From positions 1-64,000 of the forward strand of contig JBBIQS010000042.1 in the NCBI GenBank assembly GCA_037442205.1: a stretch of 64,000 nt of DNA. The letters run 5' to 3'. Shown here piece after piece: positions 8,204 through 16,935 of this stretch. The translations under genes and the position numbers were made by a program. Each line of letters opens with the position of its first letter. The first letter of the stretch is position 1. Under the pieces are notes generated by a model, which did not search any database, was not told the origin of the DNA, and worked only from the letters and a program-made list of their open reading frames with translations. Source of the DNA: JBBIQS01 sp037442205. Its GTDB lineage: Bacteria; Myxococcota; Myxococcia; Myxococcales; UBA5297.

Positions 8204-9561
8204 CAGACGCTCTTCTGGATCTGCGCCAGCGCGCCCTCGATCATCCCGCGGATCTCGGCCAGCCGCTTCTCGGAGGTGGCCTCGAAGCGGGTGACCAGGA
8301 TCGGCTGGGTGTTGCTGGCGCGGATGAGCCCCCAGCCATCGGGGAAGACCACGCGCACGCCATCGACGTCCACCACCTGGTGGCCCTGATCCTTGAAGTG
8401 CTTCACCGCACGGCGCACCAGCTCGAACTTCTTCTCCTCCGAGGTCTCGACCCGCAGCTCGGGGGTGGCGTAGGTCTTGGGGACGTCGGCCAAGAGCTGG
8501 CTGAGCTTCTGGTCGGTGTTGGTGAGGATCTCCAGCAGCCGGGCCGTCGAGTAGACCGCGTCGTCGAAGCCGTAGTAGCGGTGCTTCCAGAAGATGTGGC
8601 CGCTCATCTCTCCGGCCAGCAGCGCCCCCTCGTCCTTCATCTTGGCCTTGATCAGGCTGTGGCCGGCCTTCCACATGATGGCCCGCCCGCCCTTCTTGGC
8701 GATGTCGTCGTACATCCGCATCGAGCACTTCACCTCGCCGACGATGGCCGCGCCGGGGTTGTGCTTGAGCAGCTCGCGGGCGAACAGGATCATGATCTCG
8801 TCGCCCCAGAGGATGTTCCCCTGGTCGTCGACTACCCCGATCCGGTCGGCGTCGCCGTCGTAGGCGATGCCCACCTCGGCCTTGTGCTTCTTCACCGCCG
8901 CGATCAGGTCCTTCATGTTGTCCACCACCGTCGGGTCGGGGTGGTGGTTGGGGAAGTTGGAGTCCATCTCGCAGTAGAGCGGGACCACGTCGAAGCCCAG
9001 CGACTTGAACAGCGGCACCGCCACCGCCCCGCCCACGCCGTTGCCGGCGTCGATCACGATCTTCATCCCCTTGCGCCCGACCTTCATGTCCTGGCGGACG
9101 AAGTGCTGGTAGGGGGTGACGATGTCGAACTGGCTGACCGTGCCGGCGCCCTTCTCGAACTGGCGGGCCTCGATGGTCTTGCGCAGCTGCTGGATCTCCG
9201 GGCCGTGGAAGGTGACCTTGCCCACCCCCAGCTTGCAGCCGTTGTACTCCGGCGGGTTGTGGCTGCCGGTGATCATCGCCAGCCCGTCCACCGGCAGGGT
9301 GTTGGCGGCGAAGTAGGTCAGCGGGGTCGGCACCACGCCGATGTCGATCACGTCGCAGCCGGTGGCGGTCAAGCCCTTGAGCAGCGCGTCGCGGAAACGG
9401 GTGGAGCTCTCGCGGCAGTCGCGGCCCACCGCCACCCGCGTGCCGCCCTGGCGGCGCAGGGTGCTGCCCAGGCCCAGGCCCAGCTGCTCAAAGACCTCCA
9501 CGGTCAGGTCCTTGTCGACCAGGCCGCGGATGTCGTACTCGCGAAAGATGTGGGCGCTCAT
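8203..9561 (-). CDS. manB: Phosphomannomutase / phosphoglucomutase
   Basis: Interconverts hexose 1- and 6-phosphates, feeding GDP-mannose or UDP-glucose for surface polysaccharide. All four alpha-D-phosphohexomutase landmarks are visible in the 452-residue product: the phosphoserine loop TGSHNP at 98-103 (Ser100), the Mg loop DGDADR at 235-240, the sugar-specificity loop GEMSGH at 317-322, and the phosphate-binding RASNTQP near 418. The start at 9561 has GGAGA upstream; a longer in-frame ORF to 9618 adds a non-conserved leader. The GEMSGH loop fits the bifunctional PMM/PGM (AlgC/ManB) group. It leads a short minus-strand transcript with the Imm11-like gene. Confidence 0.93.
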   Translation of the reverse strand: MSAHIFREYDIRGLVDKDLTVEVFEQLGLGLGSTLRRQGGTRVAVGRDCRESSTRFRDALLKGLTATGCDVIDIGVVPTPLTYFAANTLPVDGLAMITGSHNPPEYNGCKLGVGKVTFHGPEIQQLRKTIEARQFEKGAGTVSQFDIVTPYQHFVRQDMKVGRKGMKIVIDAGNGVGGAVAVPLFKSLGFDVVPLYCEMDSNFPNHHPDPTVVDNMKDLIAAVKKHKAEVGIAYDGDADRIGVVDDQGNILWGDEIMILFARELLKHNPGAAIVGEVKCSMRMYDDIAKKGGRAIMWKAGHSLIKAKMKDEGALLAGEMSGHIFWKHRYYGFDDAVYSTARLLEILTNTDQKLSQLLADVPKTYATPELRVETSEEKKFELVRRAVKHFKDQGHQVVDVDGVRVVFPDGWGLIRASNTQPILVTRFEATSEKRLAEIRGMIEGALAQIQKSV

Positions 9562-9648
9562 GGGGTCTCCGTCGGGTGAAGGGCGGGGGAATATAGACAA
9601 CGGGCCCGCCGCCCTCAACCGGCGCGCTCCGGGCGCCTGGCTTTGCCG

Positions 9649-10836
9649 CTACTCGCGCAGTTGGGCGATGGCCTGCTGGTTGGTTCCCAGCAGCAGCTCG
9701 ACCCTCCCGTCGGGGAGCCCGTAGCCGTAGATCGAGGTGTAGTTGCCGCCGGTTCGCTGGGCGGCGGGCACCGACTTGTCATCGACGCAGGAGTTGGCGT
9801 CGCAGACGAAGAAGTCCCCGTGCTCCCCCGCCACCCACACCTTGCCGCCGCCGTTGAAGGGGCCGGTCATGCCGGCCAGGGTCGGCGTCCATGAGCGGCT
9901 GGGGAGCGCGAGCTTTCGGGCGAGCAGGGCCCCTGGGGCGCGGTAGTGGACCGTGGAGAGTCTGGCGGTCGTCTGCGACAGCACCCAGGCCCCGCCGTCC
10001 GGGTCGGCCGCGACGCCGAGGACGGTGTCGGTCCCTCCCAAGGTCGCGCGGAACGAGAAAGCGAGAATGTCGCTGTAGGGGTCGGCCGGAAACGCGCTCA
10101 CCCGCGCTTCGTTGAGCGCCGAGGTATCCAGAGTAATCGCCAATATCTCCTGGCCCCGCCGCGCCAGCTTGTAGGACCCGGCGCCCGGAGAGCTGAAGAC
10201 GATCGAGTTCCATACCCAGGCGCTCGGCGATGAGGAGCCCGCGGGAAGCCTTCCGATGCGCTGGGAGGTAAGCAGCAGCAGTGACCGGCCATCGGCAGCG
10301 GCGCTGATGTCGACCAACTTCTCCGTGGTCAGCTGCAGCGTCGGATTCAGGCTGGAGTTCCAGCTGCCATTAGGGCCGGACAAAGTCATGAGGATGGTGC
10401 CGCCCATGTCCGTGCCCTGGAGGGCGAAGACGCCGCCGAGGGTCACGGCGAGGGCCTTGGGATTGACCAGACCCGTCGACGGGCTCCAGCGCTTGCCGTC
10501 CCAGCGAATGACCGCTCCGTTCCTGGTGGCCGCCCAGGCGTTGGCCGGGCCGGTTCCGGCCAGCAGCGTCACCTCGTCCGTCAGAGGGGATCCCACGCAG
10601 ACGTTGCCCTCGTTGCCGCCGCACAGCTTTCCCGAGCCGCAGCCGCCGCACCAGGCCTCGACCGCGGCGCCGCAGTCGTCCTTGACGGTGACCATCCCGC
10701 ACTTGCCGCCGTCCTTGGCGCACAGCTCTTCCTCGGTGTTGCAGCGCACGCCCTCGAGCTTCAGGTCGTTGGGATTCTTCGCCAGCTCACAGCCGGCCAG
10801 ACCGAGGAGCAGCAGTCCGCAGAGTGCCCGACGCAT
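9649..10836 (-). CDS. Cys-rich lipoprotein with beta-propeller-like repeats
   Basis: A 395-residue exported lipoprotein: signal peptide ending LAGC, with lipid-modified Cys near residue 15. A Cys-rich segment follows (about 20-75), then repeats of the type ..NAWAATRNGAVIRWDG.., which resemble blades of Kelch or WD-like beta-propellers found in many myxobacterial lipoproteins. No enzyme motif is visible. The gene starts two bases after the stop of the upstream gene (10839-11816), so they form an operon. A frame extending to 10944 runs into that gene and is rejected because ATG 10836 gives a proper lipoprotein signal. Function unknown; it may be a surface binding or sensing protein. Confidence 0.75.
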   Translation of the reverse strand: MRRALCGLLLLGLAGCELAKNPNDLKLEGVRCNTEEELCAKDGGKCGMVTVKDDCGAAVEAWCGGCGSGKLCGGNEGNVCVGSPLTDEVTLLAGTGPANAWAATRNGAVIRWDGKRWSPSTGLVNPKALAVTLGGVFALQGTDMGGTILMTLSGPNGSWNSSLNPTLQLTTEKLVDISAAADGRSLLLLTSQRIGRLPAGSSSPSAWVWNSIVFSSPGAGSYKLARRGQEILAITLDTSALNEARVSAFPADPYSDILAFSFRATLGGTDTVLGVAADPDGGAWVLSQTTARLSTVHYRAPGALLARKLALPSRSWTPTLAGMTGPFNGGGKVWVAGEHGDFFVCDANSCVDDKSVPAAQRTGGNYTSIYGYGLPDGRVELLLGTNQQAIAQLRE

Positions 10837-10838
10837 GG

Positions 10839-11816
10839 CTAGAGCCCTCCCGCCACGATCAGTCCGCCGCCGCCGACGGTCGGGGCAGCACCGACGGTCA
10901 CCGGCGCGCCGGAGAAGGTGTAGTAGAGCCCGAAGCCGGCGCAAACCGCTCCCAGGACGTAGGAGACATCGGCGGCCAGGGCCAGGCGCTTGGCCTTGGT
11001 CTGCGCGGAGTCGAAGTCAGCCTTGGACACGACCTGGCCGGCCTTGGCGTCTTCCATGATCTTCTTGGCGGCGTTGTAGCTCTGCAGCTCGAGGTAGCCG
11101 AAGGCACCGCCGGCCGCCAGCAGCGCGACGCCGACGCCGTCCAGCGCGTAGCCGACCTTCTTGCGCGAGCTGGTCGGCGCGCCGGCCTCGATTGCCAACT
11201 GCGGCGTCGCCTCCGCGATCGGCGCCTTAGCGGCCTTGGCCTCCGCCGCCGGTGGAGCCGCCACCGGCGCGTCCGCCGGCCTGGGCTCCGGCTGGGGCGA
11301 GGTCGCTACCGCCGGGGCCGAGGAGGTCGGTGGGAGTCCGTCGCGCAGGATGGCGCCCACGGCCTCGATGGTCACGTCCACCAACGCCTCGGCGCTCTGG
11401 GCGCGACGGGTCAGCCGCTGCAGCGCCTGGGCGCGGGCCACGTCGAGCAGGGTCAGCGACAGCAGGTAGAGCTTGCCGACCCGCGAGACCTCGCTGGTGA
11501 GCAGGTAGTCGACGCCGAGGGCGCCGCCGATCTCGGCCAGGCAGCTGCCCTCGGAGCAGCCGAGCAGCTTCTTCTGCCTGTCGAAGCCGAGCAGCGCCGA
11601 GAGGTCGGCGCCCGAGATCACGCGCGCCGGGCCCTTCGAGGCCTCGGAGGCGATGAGCGCCGACAACCCCTGCAGTTCCTGCGGATCGACGGCGCCGACC
11701 ACCTTGATGTCGAGCACGGCGACCTTCGCTTTGCGGGCCGCCGGCTGCCCGGCCTGCGCGAGCGAGGGGAGCATCAGCAGCGCCAGGGGAAGGACGAACC
11801 GAGTGGGTGATTGCAC
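10839..11816 (-). CDS. Exported protein with CsgG/TolB-like N-terminal domain
   Basis: A 325-residue envelope protein with a signal peptide (about 1-22, ending SLAQA). Residues about 28-160 look like the CsgG/TolB N-terminal-like fold seen in many myxobacterial proteins: KVAVLDIKVVG.., a Cys pair in LLGCSEGSCLAEIG, and GVDYLLTSEVSRVG. An Ala/Pro-rich linker follows (about 165-215), then two or three hydrophobic segments near 225-325. It starts at GTG 11816 with GGAGAG upstream. It is the first gene of a two-gene operon with the propeller lipoprotein, separated by two bases. Probably periplasmic or membrane-anchored; the exact role is unknown. Confidence 0.75.
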   Translation of the reverse strand: MQSPTRFVLPLALLMLPSLAQAGQPAARKAKVAVLDIKVVGAVDPQELQGLSALIASEASKGPARVISGADLSALLGFDRQKKLLGCSEGSCLAEIGGALGVDYLLTSEVSRVGKLYLLSLTLLDVARAQALQRLTRRAQSAEALVDVTIEAVGAILRDGLPPTSSAPAVATSPQPEPRPADAPVAAPPAAEAKAAKAPIAEATPQLAIEAGAPTSSRKKVGYALDGVGVALLAAGGAFGYLELQSYNAAKKIMEDAKAGQVVSKADFDSAQTKAKRLALAADVSYVLGAVCAGFGLYYTFSGAPVTVGAAPTVGGGGLIVAGGL

Positions 11817-11947
11817 GAGCTCTCTCCTGGCAGGGATTCATGCCCGAGGTGGCCCGTGGGCGTCAAACGCGCTCCCCCTCCTTGTCTCTGAGAGCGCGGT
11901 GGCGCCAGCGCAGCCGGCGGCCCAGGTTCTTGCCCGGGGCCCGCGCA

Positions 11948-12265
11948 ATGTTCTTCCTGGTCGATATCGAGTTTGCCGATCCCGACGCGCCGCTGGACGT
12001 GGTGGCGCACGCGGATCTGCTGGAGAAGGTGGTCCTGCCGGCGCTGGAGCAGTGCAAGCGGCTGGAGGAGCACCACCGGATCCTGTCGGCGAAGATGTGG
12101 GGCGGCGGCCGCTCCCTGAGCCTGGCCGTCGAGGCGGTTTCCAACGAGGCGCTGGTCGAGGCTTTGGAGAGCCTGCCGTTCTTCGCCAGCGTCCGCTCGC
12201 GGGTGCGCGAGGTCCCGGAGAAGCCGGCCTCGCTCGAGCCCTGGACCGGGGCGGCGCTCGCCTGA
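11948..12265 (+). CDS. Small muconolactone-isomerase-like protein
   Basis: A 105-residue soluble protein. Its length, the N-terminal MFFLVDIEF strand and the C-terminal ..ALESLPFFASVRSRVREV.. resemble muconolactone delta-isomerase and related dimeric ferredoxin-like barrels, but no ring-cleavage pathway genes are nearby, so a metabolic role is not supported. ATG 11948 is preferred over an in-frame start at 11807, which adds an Arg-rich leader; the ribosome binding site is weak. It lies between a divergently oriented operon and the convergent metallophosphoesterase gene. Confidence 0.6.
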   Translation: MFFLVDIEFADPDAPLDVVAHADLLEKVVLPALEQCKRLEEHHRILSAKMWGGGRSLSLAVEAVSNEALVEALESLPFFASVRSRVREVPEKPASLEPWTGAALA

Positions 12266-12276
12266 CTGGTTGATCC

Positions 12277-13116
12277 TCAGGCCGCCGGCAGCAGCCTCGC
12301 GCAGACGACGTCCGGGGGCGCGAAGGCCCGGAAGGGCAGCTCGACGTTGCCCACCCCGCGGCTGACCACCAGCGGCCCCTGCTCGAGGGCGAAGGCCCCG
12401 GAGTGGTAGCGCCGGCTCAGCGGCGACGGGGCGTAGAGGGGCACTCCTCCCGGGAGCGCCAGGTGCCCGCCGTGGGTGTGCCCGCACAGCGCCAGCGCCC
12501 AGCGCCGCCCGCGCAGGCGGGGAAGGTGATCCGGGCTGTGCATCAGCAGCAGGTGCAGGTCGCCGGGGTTGGCGAAGGCCGCGGCGTAATCGGGCGCCCC
12601 GCTCCAGGCGTCGTCGAGCCCGCCGATGGAGAGCGAGGGGGCCACCTCCAGGCACTCGTTGACCAGTACCCGGGCCCCGGCTCCGCGCAGCGCCCGGCCG
12701 ACCCGGTCCGCCCCCGCCCAGCGGTCGTGGTTTCCCAGCACCGCGAAGCGCCCCAGCGGCGCTGGAATCGAGGCCACCAGCGGCGCGATCCGCTCGGCGA
12801 AGTCGGCCTCGAACAGGACGTAGTCGCCGCCCAGCAGCAGCAGGTGGGGGTCGAAGGCTCGCAGCAGCTCGAAGGCTCGCGCCAGGGTGCGCGGGGAGGT
12901 GGTCGGCCCGGCGTGGAGGTCGGAGGCGAAGCCCAGCCGCAGCTCGTCCAGCCCCGGAGGCAGGCGCAGGCCGGCGAGCGCCAGCTCGACCCGCCGGACT
13001 TCACAATCGGCCCAGGGCCCAGCCGCCGGCCAGCCTCCGGCGTACAGGCGCGACAGCAGCGCCTCCCACGCCCGGCGCGCGCGGCTGTACGAGGGACCTC
13101 GGGCATCGCTCTCCAT
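12277..13116 (-). CDS. Calcineurin-like metallophosphoesterase (YaeI/YkuE type)
   Basis: A binuclear-metal phosphoesterase of about 279 residues. The family motifs appear in order: SDLHAG (D-x-H), GGDYV (GD-x), LGNHDRW (GNHD), a late MHSPDH (the H of motif IV) and CGHTHGGH (GHTH). The group includes YaeI and YkuE enzymes that act on UDP-2,3-diacylglucosamine or phospholipid-like substrates, but many members are uncharacterised. The start may be ATG 13116 or TTG 13131; neither has a strong ribosome binding site. No signal peptide is evident, so it is probably cytoplasmic or peripheral. Confidence 0.88.
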   Translation of the reverse strand: MESDARGPSYSRARRAWEALLSRLYAGGWPAAGPWADCEVRRVELALAGLRLPPGLDELRLGFASDLHAGPTTSPRTLARAFELLRAFDPHLLLLGGDYVLFEADFAERIAPLVASIPAPLGRFAVLGNHDRWAGADRVGRALRGAGARVLVNECLEVAPSLSIGGLDDAWSGAPDYAAAFANPGDLHLLLMHSPDHLPRLRGRRWALALCGHTHGGHLALPGGVPLYAPSPLSRRYHSGAFALEQGPLVVSRGVGNVELPFRAFAPPDVVCARLLPAA

Positions 13117-13409
13117 CGCGGCAGCCAACAACCGACGGGCCGCGAGCTTCCCAGGCGCGCGTGAGCAGGGCGGTCGGACGAATGGTCTGCGACCGAGAAG
13201 GCTTCTTGAGCAGGCGCTCGTCGGCGTGCTCCCCGGCCGCCCGCGTGGCGCCGGCGAAAACCGGGAGGTTGCCGCCGGCGCGTGCCCCTCCCCGCGCGCA
13301 CTTGCCTCGGGTCGTCCGTCGCCGGGGACGGCGGCCCGAGCGTCGGGGTTGTCAAAAGCCCCGATGCTGTCTGACCATGAGCCCAGGTGGCAGCGCGTCC
13401 GGAGGCCGC

Positions 13410-14378
13410 ATGGCGAGTGACAAGGTGCGCATCCTGGTGGCGGAGCCGTCGACGGCGCTGGCCTCGGCGTTGCGCAAATACCTGGAGTCGGCCGGCTTCG
13501 AGGTGAGCCACGCCGACACTCTGGAATCGGTGGGCCAGCGGCTGCGCAACAGCGAGGTGCGGGTGGTGATCGGCGGCGCCGACGGCCTCGATTCCGCGGC
13601 GCTGTGCAAGCTGTGTCGCGAGGTCTCGCCGCTGCTTCCGGTGGTGCTGGTCTATTCGCCCGACGCCGACGACAGCTGCGACCAGCGGGCGGCCGCCGCC
13701 GGGGCCGACGGATTCCTGGTCGGGCCGATCAAGCGCGGCAACGTGCTGGGAATCGTGCAGGCCATGTTGCGGGTGCGCGAGCTCACCGACGAGAGCGCCG
13801 GCCTGGAGCAAGAGATCGACCGCCGCATCCAGATCCCCGGCGCCGGGCAGCGGTCGGAGCAGCTGCAGGGGGACTTCGACTTCTTCAAGCGCCTGCTGAA
13901 CCTCGAGGTGCGCCGCAGCCGCCGCTACAAGTACCCGCTCTCCTTCCTGCTGGTGTCGATCGACCGCTTCCGCGAGGAGGTGGCCGGGATGGACCCCAAG
14001 GCGGTGGGCAAGCTGGTGGGCCAGCTGTTGAGCGAGGCGGTGAAGTCGGTGCGCGACGTCGACCTGTGCGTGCTCTTCGCCGAGGACAAGCTGCTGGTCT
14101 TCGCTCCGCACACGCCGGCGGAGGGCGCCACCCGGGTCGGGCGCCGGCTGGTCGAGCGGCTGGGGGCGGTGGAGGCCGAGGGAAAGAAGGTCACCGTCTC
14201 GGTGGGCATCGCCGGCTACGACGGCAAAGGCGGGGCGGTCAGCTTCGGCGGGCTGCTGCGCGACGCCAGCGACGCGGTGCGCAAGGCCCAGGCCGAAGGC
14301 GGCAACCGGGTGGAGATGGCCGGCGGGGGCGGCGGCAAGTCGCGCTCCAGCGGCCGGGACCGGATCAGCATGGCGTAG
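13410..14378 (+). CDS. Degenerate receiver + degenerate GGDEF protein, likely c-di-GMP receptor
   Basis: A 322-residue two-domain protein. The receiver-like domain (about 7-122) lacks the phosphorylatable Asp (VVIGG near 52-56) and the conserved Lys (GFLVGPI near 101-107). The GGDEF-like domain (about 160-290) has AEDKL at 224-228 where the active-site GG(D/E)EF should be, so it should not make c-di-GMP. It keeps RDVD at 215-218, exactly five residues before, which matches the RxxD inhibitory site that binds c-di-GMP, and it keeps VSVGIA near 263-268. It is therefore likely a c-di-GMP-responsive output or scaffold protein. ATG 13410 is chosen because GGAGG lies at 13401-13405; the longer frame to 13161 begins with an Arg-rich leader. 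Confidence 0.82.
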   Translation: MASDKVRILVAEPSTALASALRKYLESAGFEVSHADTLESVGQRLRNSEVRVVIGGADGLDSAALCKLCREVSPLLPVVLVYSPDADDSCDQRAAAAGADGFLVGPIKRGNVLGIVQAMLRVRELTDESAGLEQEIDRRIQIPGAGQRSEQLQGDFDFFKRLLNLEVRRSRRYKYPLSFLLVSIDRFREEVAGMDPKAVGKLVGQLLSEAVKSVRDVDLCVLFAEDKLLVFAPHTPAEGATRVGRRLVERLGAVEAEGKKVTVSVGIAGYDGKGGAVSFGGLLRDASDAVRKAQAEGGNRVEMAGGGGGKSRSSGRDRISMA

Positions 14379-14583
14379 CTTCGCCGCAGTCCGGCCGCGG
14401 CGGACTTCGAGCCGCTCGCCCCGCACCCCGGCGTGCGTTCTCCTCGGAGGTATGATCGCCAAGGCGCCTGGCCTTCTCGACGGCTCCCGAGCGTCCATAG
14501 CCTGGCGATAGGCTGTCAGTGACTTGCTTCGAAAGAGCGGCACAAACCACGCGGCGAAGGCCAAGTGACCTTGGAGGAAGAGA

Positions 14584-14964
14584 ATGGCGACGCACGATTC
14601 TGGAAACGTGGTCTGGTTCGAGATTGCGGTCTCTGATTTCGAGCGAGCGAAGAGCTTCTATGGCCAGCTCTTGGGCTGGAAGTTCGAGCCATTCGACGAC
14701 TATCGTCCAGGCTACTGGGCGATCGTGACCGGAGCGGATGGCGTCGGAGGCGGGTTCGTCAAGAAGGGGGAAGGCTCGCAGGCCGGACAGGCGAGCTCGG
14801 TCCTCTACTTCGCCGTCGACAGCATTCCCGCTGCGCTGGAGAAGGCTCAGCGTCTGGGCGGCAGCGTCGTCCACGGCAAGAAGATCATCACCAAGACCGC
14901 CGGGTATTTCGCCCAGCTGAAGGACCCGGACGGAAATCTGTTTGCGCTGTGGTGCCAAGAGTAG
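14584..14964 (+). CDS. VOC/glyoxalase-fold protein
   Basis: A 126-residue protein of the vicinal oxygen chelate superfamily: GNVVWFEIAVSDFERAKSFYGQ at the start (beta strand followed by the typical helix) and a C-terminal LKDPDGNLFALW, the usual DPDGN turn. Members bind a metal and act as glyoxalases, dioxygenases or resistance proteins, and many have unknown substrates. A clear GGAGGAAG ribosome binding site precedes ATG 14584. It stands alone on this strand. Confidence 0.85.
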   Translation: MATHDSGNVVWFEIAVSDFERAKSFYGQLLGWKFEPFDDYRPGYWAIVTGADGVGGGFVKKGEGSQAGQASSVLYFAVDSIPAALEKAQRLGGSVVHGKKIITKTAGYFAQLKDPDGNLFALWCQE

Positions 14965-15139
14965 GCATCGCGCTGGCGGTGGCCCGCCGGTGCAGCTCTG
15001 GGTCCGGCGCTCGCTCTGCCGCTGGAACGGATGGCACCGCGGCGCTCGGCTCGGCCTCCGGCTTCGATTGCGACGCTCGGGAGCGCGCACGCAACATTGA
15101 GGCAGTCGAATGCGGTTGGCTCGGCGCTGGAGCCCAGCG

Positions 15140-15355
15140 ATGGATCTGCTCGTCGACTGCTACGCCGGGTATCGCGGCGAGGAGACGCCGCGCCGGCTGG
15201 CCTTCGGCTCCCGTCAGCTGGCGGTGGTCGAGGTGATCGACCGATGGCTGGGGCCCGACCACCGCTACTTCAAGCTTCGGTGCGACGACGGCAAGCTCTA
15301 CCTGATTCGCCACGACGAGCCGTCCCGGCGCTGGGAGTTGGTCAAGACCGAGTGA
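15140..15355 (+). CDS. Conserved small cytoplasmic protein (YRGEETPRR family)
   Basis: A 71-residue soluble protein whose sequence (CYAGYRGEETPRR, RWLGPDHRYFK, RHDE) matches a small family I recall from many deltaproteobacteria and other bacteria, with no assigned function. The highly charged, beta-rich composition suggests a compact single-domain fold. ATG 15140 removes ten Arg-rich residues of the longer frame at 15110. It lies 155 bases before the acetate transporter gene on the same strand and might be co-transcribed, though nothing links the functions. Confidence 0.7.
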   Translation: MDLLVDCYAGYRGEETPRRLAFGSRQLAVVEVIDRWLGPDHRYFKLRCDDGKLYLIRHDEPSRRWELVKTE

Positions 15356-15510
15356 TCAACTCGGGCCCGTTCGCGGCCGCGCTCCGCCGGCACCGGTCCG
15401 AGCCCGAGCCCGTGGCAGGGCGCCCGGCGCCATTCCGCCAAATCGTCCGGCGAACGAGCGGGCTGCCGCGCCTGCTCATCAGTGCACAGCGTTGTCTGGG
15501 GAACCTGAGC

Positions 15511-16095
15511 ATGGAGAAGACCGCCAACCCGGCGCCGCTGGGACTGATGGGTTTCGGGATGACCACGGTATTGCTGAACATCCACAACGCCGGCTTTTTC
15601 CCGATCTCGGCGATGATCCTTTCGATGGGCCTGTGCTACGGCGGGCTGGCCCAGGTCATCGCCGGAATCCTGGAATACAAGAGGGGAAACACCTTCGGGC
15701 TGACGGCGTTCGCCTCCTACGGCTTCTTCTGGATCTCGCTGGCGGTGCTGCTGGTGGGCCCCAAGGTCGGGTGGATGGATCAGACGCCCCAGGGCTACAT
15801 GGGCTGGTACCTGCTGATGTGGGGCATCTTCACCGCCTTCATGTTCCTGGGCACGCTGCGCGCCAACCGGGCGGTCCAGTTCGTCTTCGGCTCGCTGGTG
15901 GTGCTGTTCGTGCTGCTGGCGGCGCGCGACTTCTCCGGCTCGGCGGTGGTCGGGAGAATCGCCGGCTGGGAGGGGATCGTCTGCGGCGCCAGCGCCATCT
16001 ACCTGGCGATGGCCGAGGTGCTGGAGGAGCAGTTGGGCCACGAGATCCTTCCCATCGGGCGGATCAAGCTCAAGCCGCTCGCCGGGCACGCCTGA
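15511..16095 (+). CDS. satP: Acetate/succinate transporter (GPR1/FUN34/YaaH family)
   Basis: An inner-membrane carrier of 194 residues with six hydrophobic segments, the usual size for the AceTr family. The signature NPAPLGLMGFG at about residues 6-16 is intact, and a second family pattern GLCYGGLAQ(V/I)..G lies near 47-60. Members import acetate and succinate with protons. ATG 15511 is chosen because the family starts just before NPAPLGL; the frame extends upstream to 15031 only as a shadow of other sequence. It converges with the lipoprotein hydrolase gene, 15 bases away. Confidence 0.92.
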   Translation: MEKTANPAPLGLMGFGMTTVLLNIHNAGFFPISAMILSMGLCYGGLAQVIAGILEYKRGNTFGLTAFASYGFFWISLAVLLVGPKVGWMDQTPQGYMGWYLLMWGIFTAFMFLGTLRANRAVQFVFGSLVVLFVLLAARDFSGSAVVGRIAGWEGIVCGASAIYLAMAEVLEEQLGHEILPIGRIKLKPLAGHA

Positions 16096-16110
16096 GGCTG
16101 CGGATTCGTA

Positions 16111-16935
16111 CTACGGGCAGGCCGGCGCCGAGGCCGGATCGTCCAGGAACCTCACCAGGCAATCGGAGAAGCCGGGGGTGCCGGGAATCGCCTCGTGGCC
16201 GGCGCCGGGGATGATCCACAGCTGCTTCGGGTCCTGCGCCAGCTGGTAGAGGTCCTTGCCGTAGTCGACCTGCAGCGTATGGTCGGCGTCGCCGTGGAAG
16301 ATCTGCACCGGCGCGGCGATCTTCCCGATCTTGGAGAGGTTGTCGAAGCGCCAGTGCGAGACCGTGGACGAAGCCAGCGGCAGATCCGAATTGTCGTTGA
16401 CCAGCCGCTCGACACTGGGGAAGGGCGAATCGAGGTGCAGCACCTGCGGCGGCTGCTCCAGCGCCAGCTGGGTGCAGACGGCGCTCCCCAGCGACCAGCC
16501 GTAATAGACGTAGGGACCGGTCGGATCGCGCCGGCGCAGCTCGGCCAGCGCCGCGCGGGCGTCGGCGTAGAGCCCCTGCTCGCTGGGAGTGCCCTCGCTG
16601 GCGCCGTAGCCCCGGTAGTCGAACATCAGCACGTTGAAGCCCAGGTCGCGCAGCTGCTTCACCCGCCAGTAATAGACGTCCAGGTTGTCGCCATTGCCGT
16701 GGCAATAGAGGATGGAGCTGGCCCGATGCAGCTGCGGCCCGGGTGCCCTCGGCAGCCAGAGCGCCCACAAGCGCACCCCGTCCTCGGATGTCAGCTGCAC
16801 CAGCTCGCGGGTGGAGACCGCGTCGTCCTGGGGGAACGAATACTCGGAGACCCTGGTGGGCGCGAAGAGGACCGGATCGAGCGAGATGCACGCCAGCGCC
16901 GCGCCAATCAATCCCGCTGCCGCCAGCCGCTTCAC
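16111..16935 (-). CDS. Alpha/beta hydrolase lipoprotein
   Basis: A 274-residue membrane-anchored hydrolase. The start at GTG 16935 overlaps the TGA of the upstream gene by four bases (GTGA) and gives a short lipoprotein signal ending ALAC (Cys16). The catalytic triad of the alpha/beta fold is visible: oxyanion region LYCHGNG near 76-82, nucleophile GWSLGS (Ser148), Asp in HGDADHT near 213, and His in GAGHEAI near 245. The arrangement resembles BEM46/ABHD13-like esterases. The substrate is unknown. It is the second gene of an operon with the membrane lipoprotein upstream. Confidence 0.85.
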   Translation of the reverse strand: MKRLAAAGLIGAALACISLDPVLFAPTRVSEYSFPQDDAVSTRELVQLTSEDGVRLWALWLPRAPGPQLHRASSILYCHGNGDNLDVYYWRVKQLRDLGFNVLMFDYRGYGASEGTPSEQGLYADARAALAELRRRDPTGPYVYYGWSLGSAVCTQLALEQPPQVLHLDSPFPSVERLVNDNSDLPLASSTVSHWRFDNLSKIGKIAAPVQIFHGDADHTLQVDYGKDLYQLAQDPKQLWIIPGAGHEAIPGTPGFSDCLVRFLDDPASAPACP

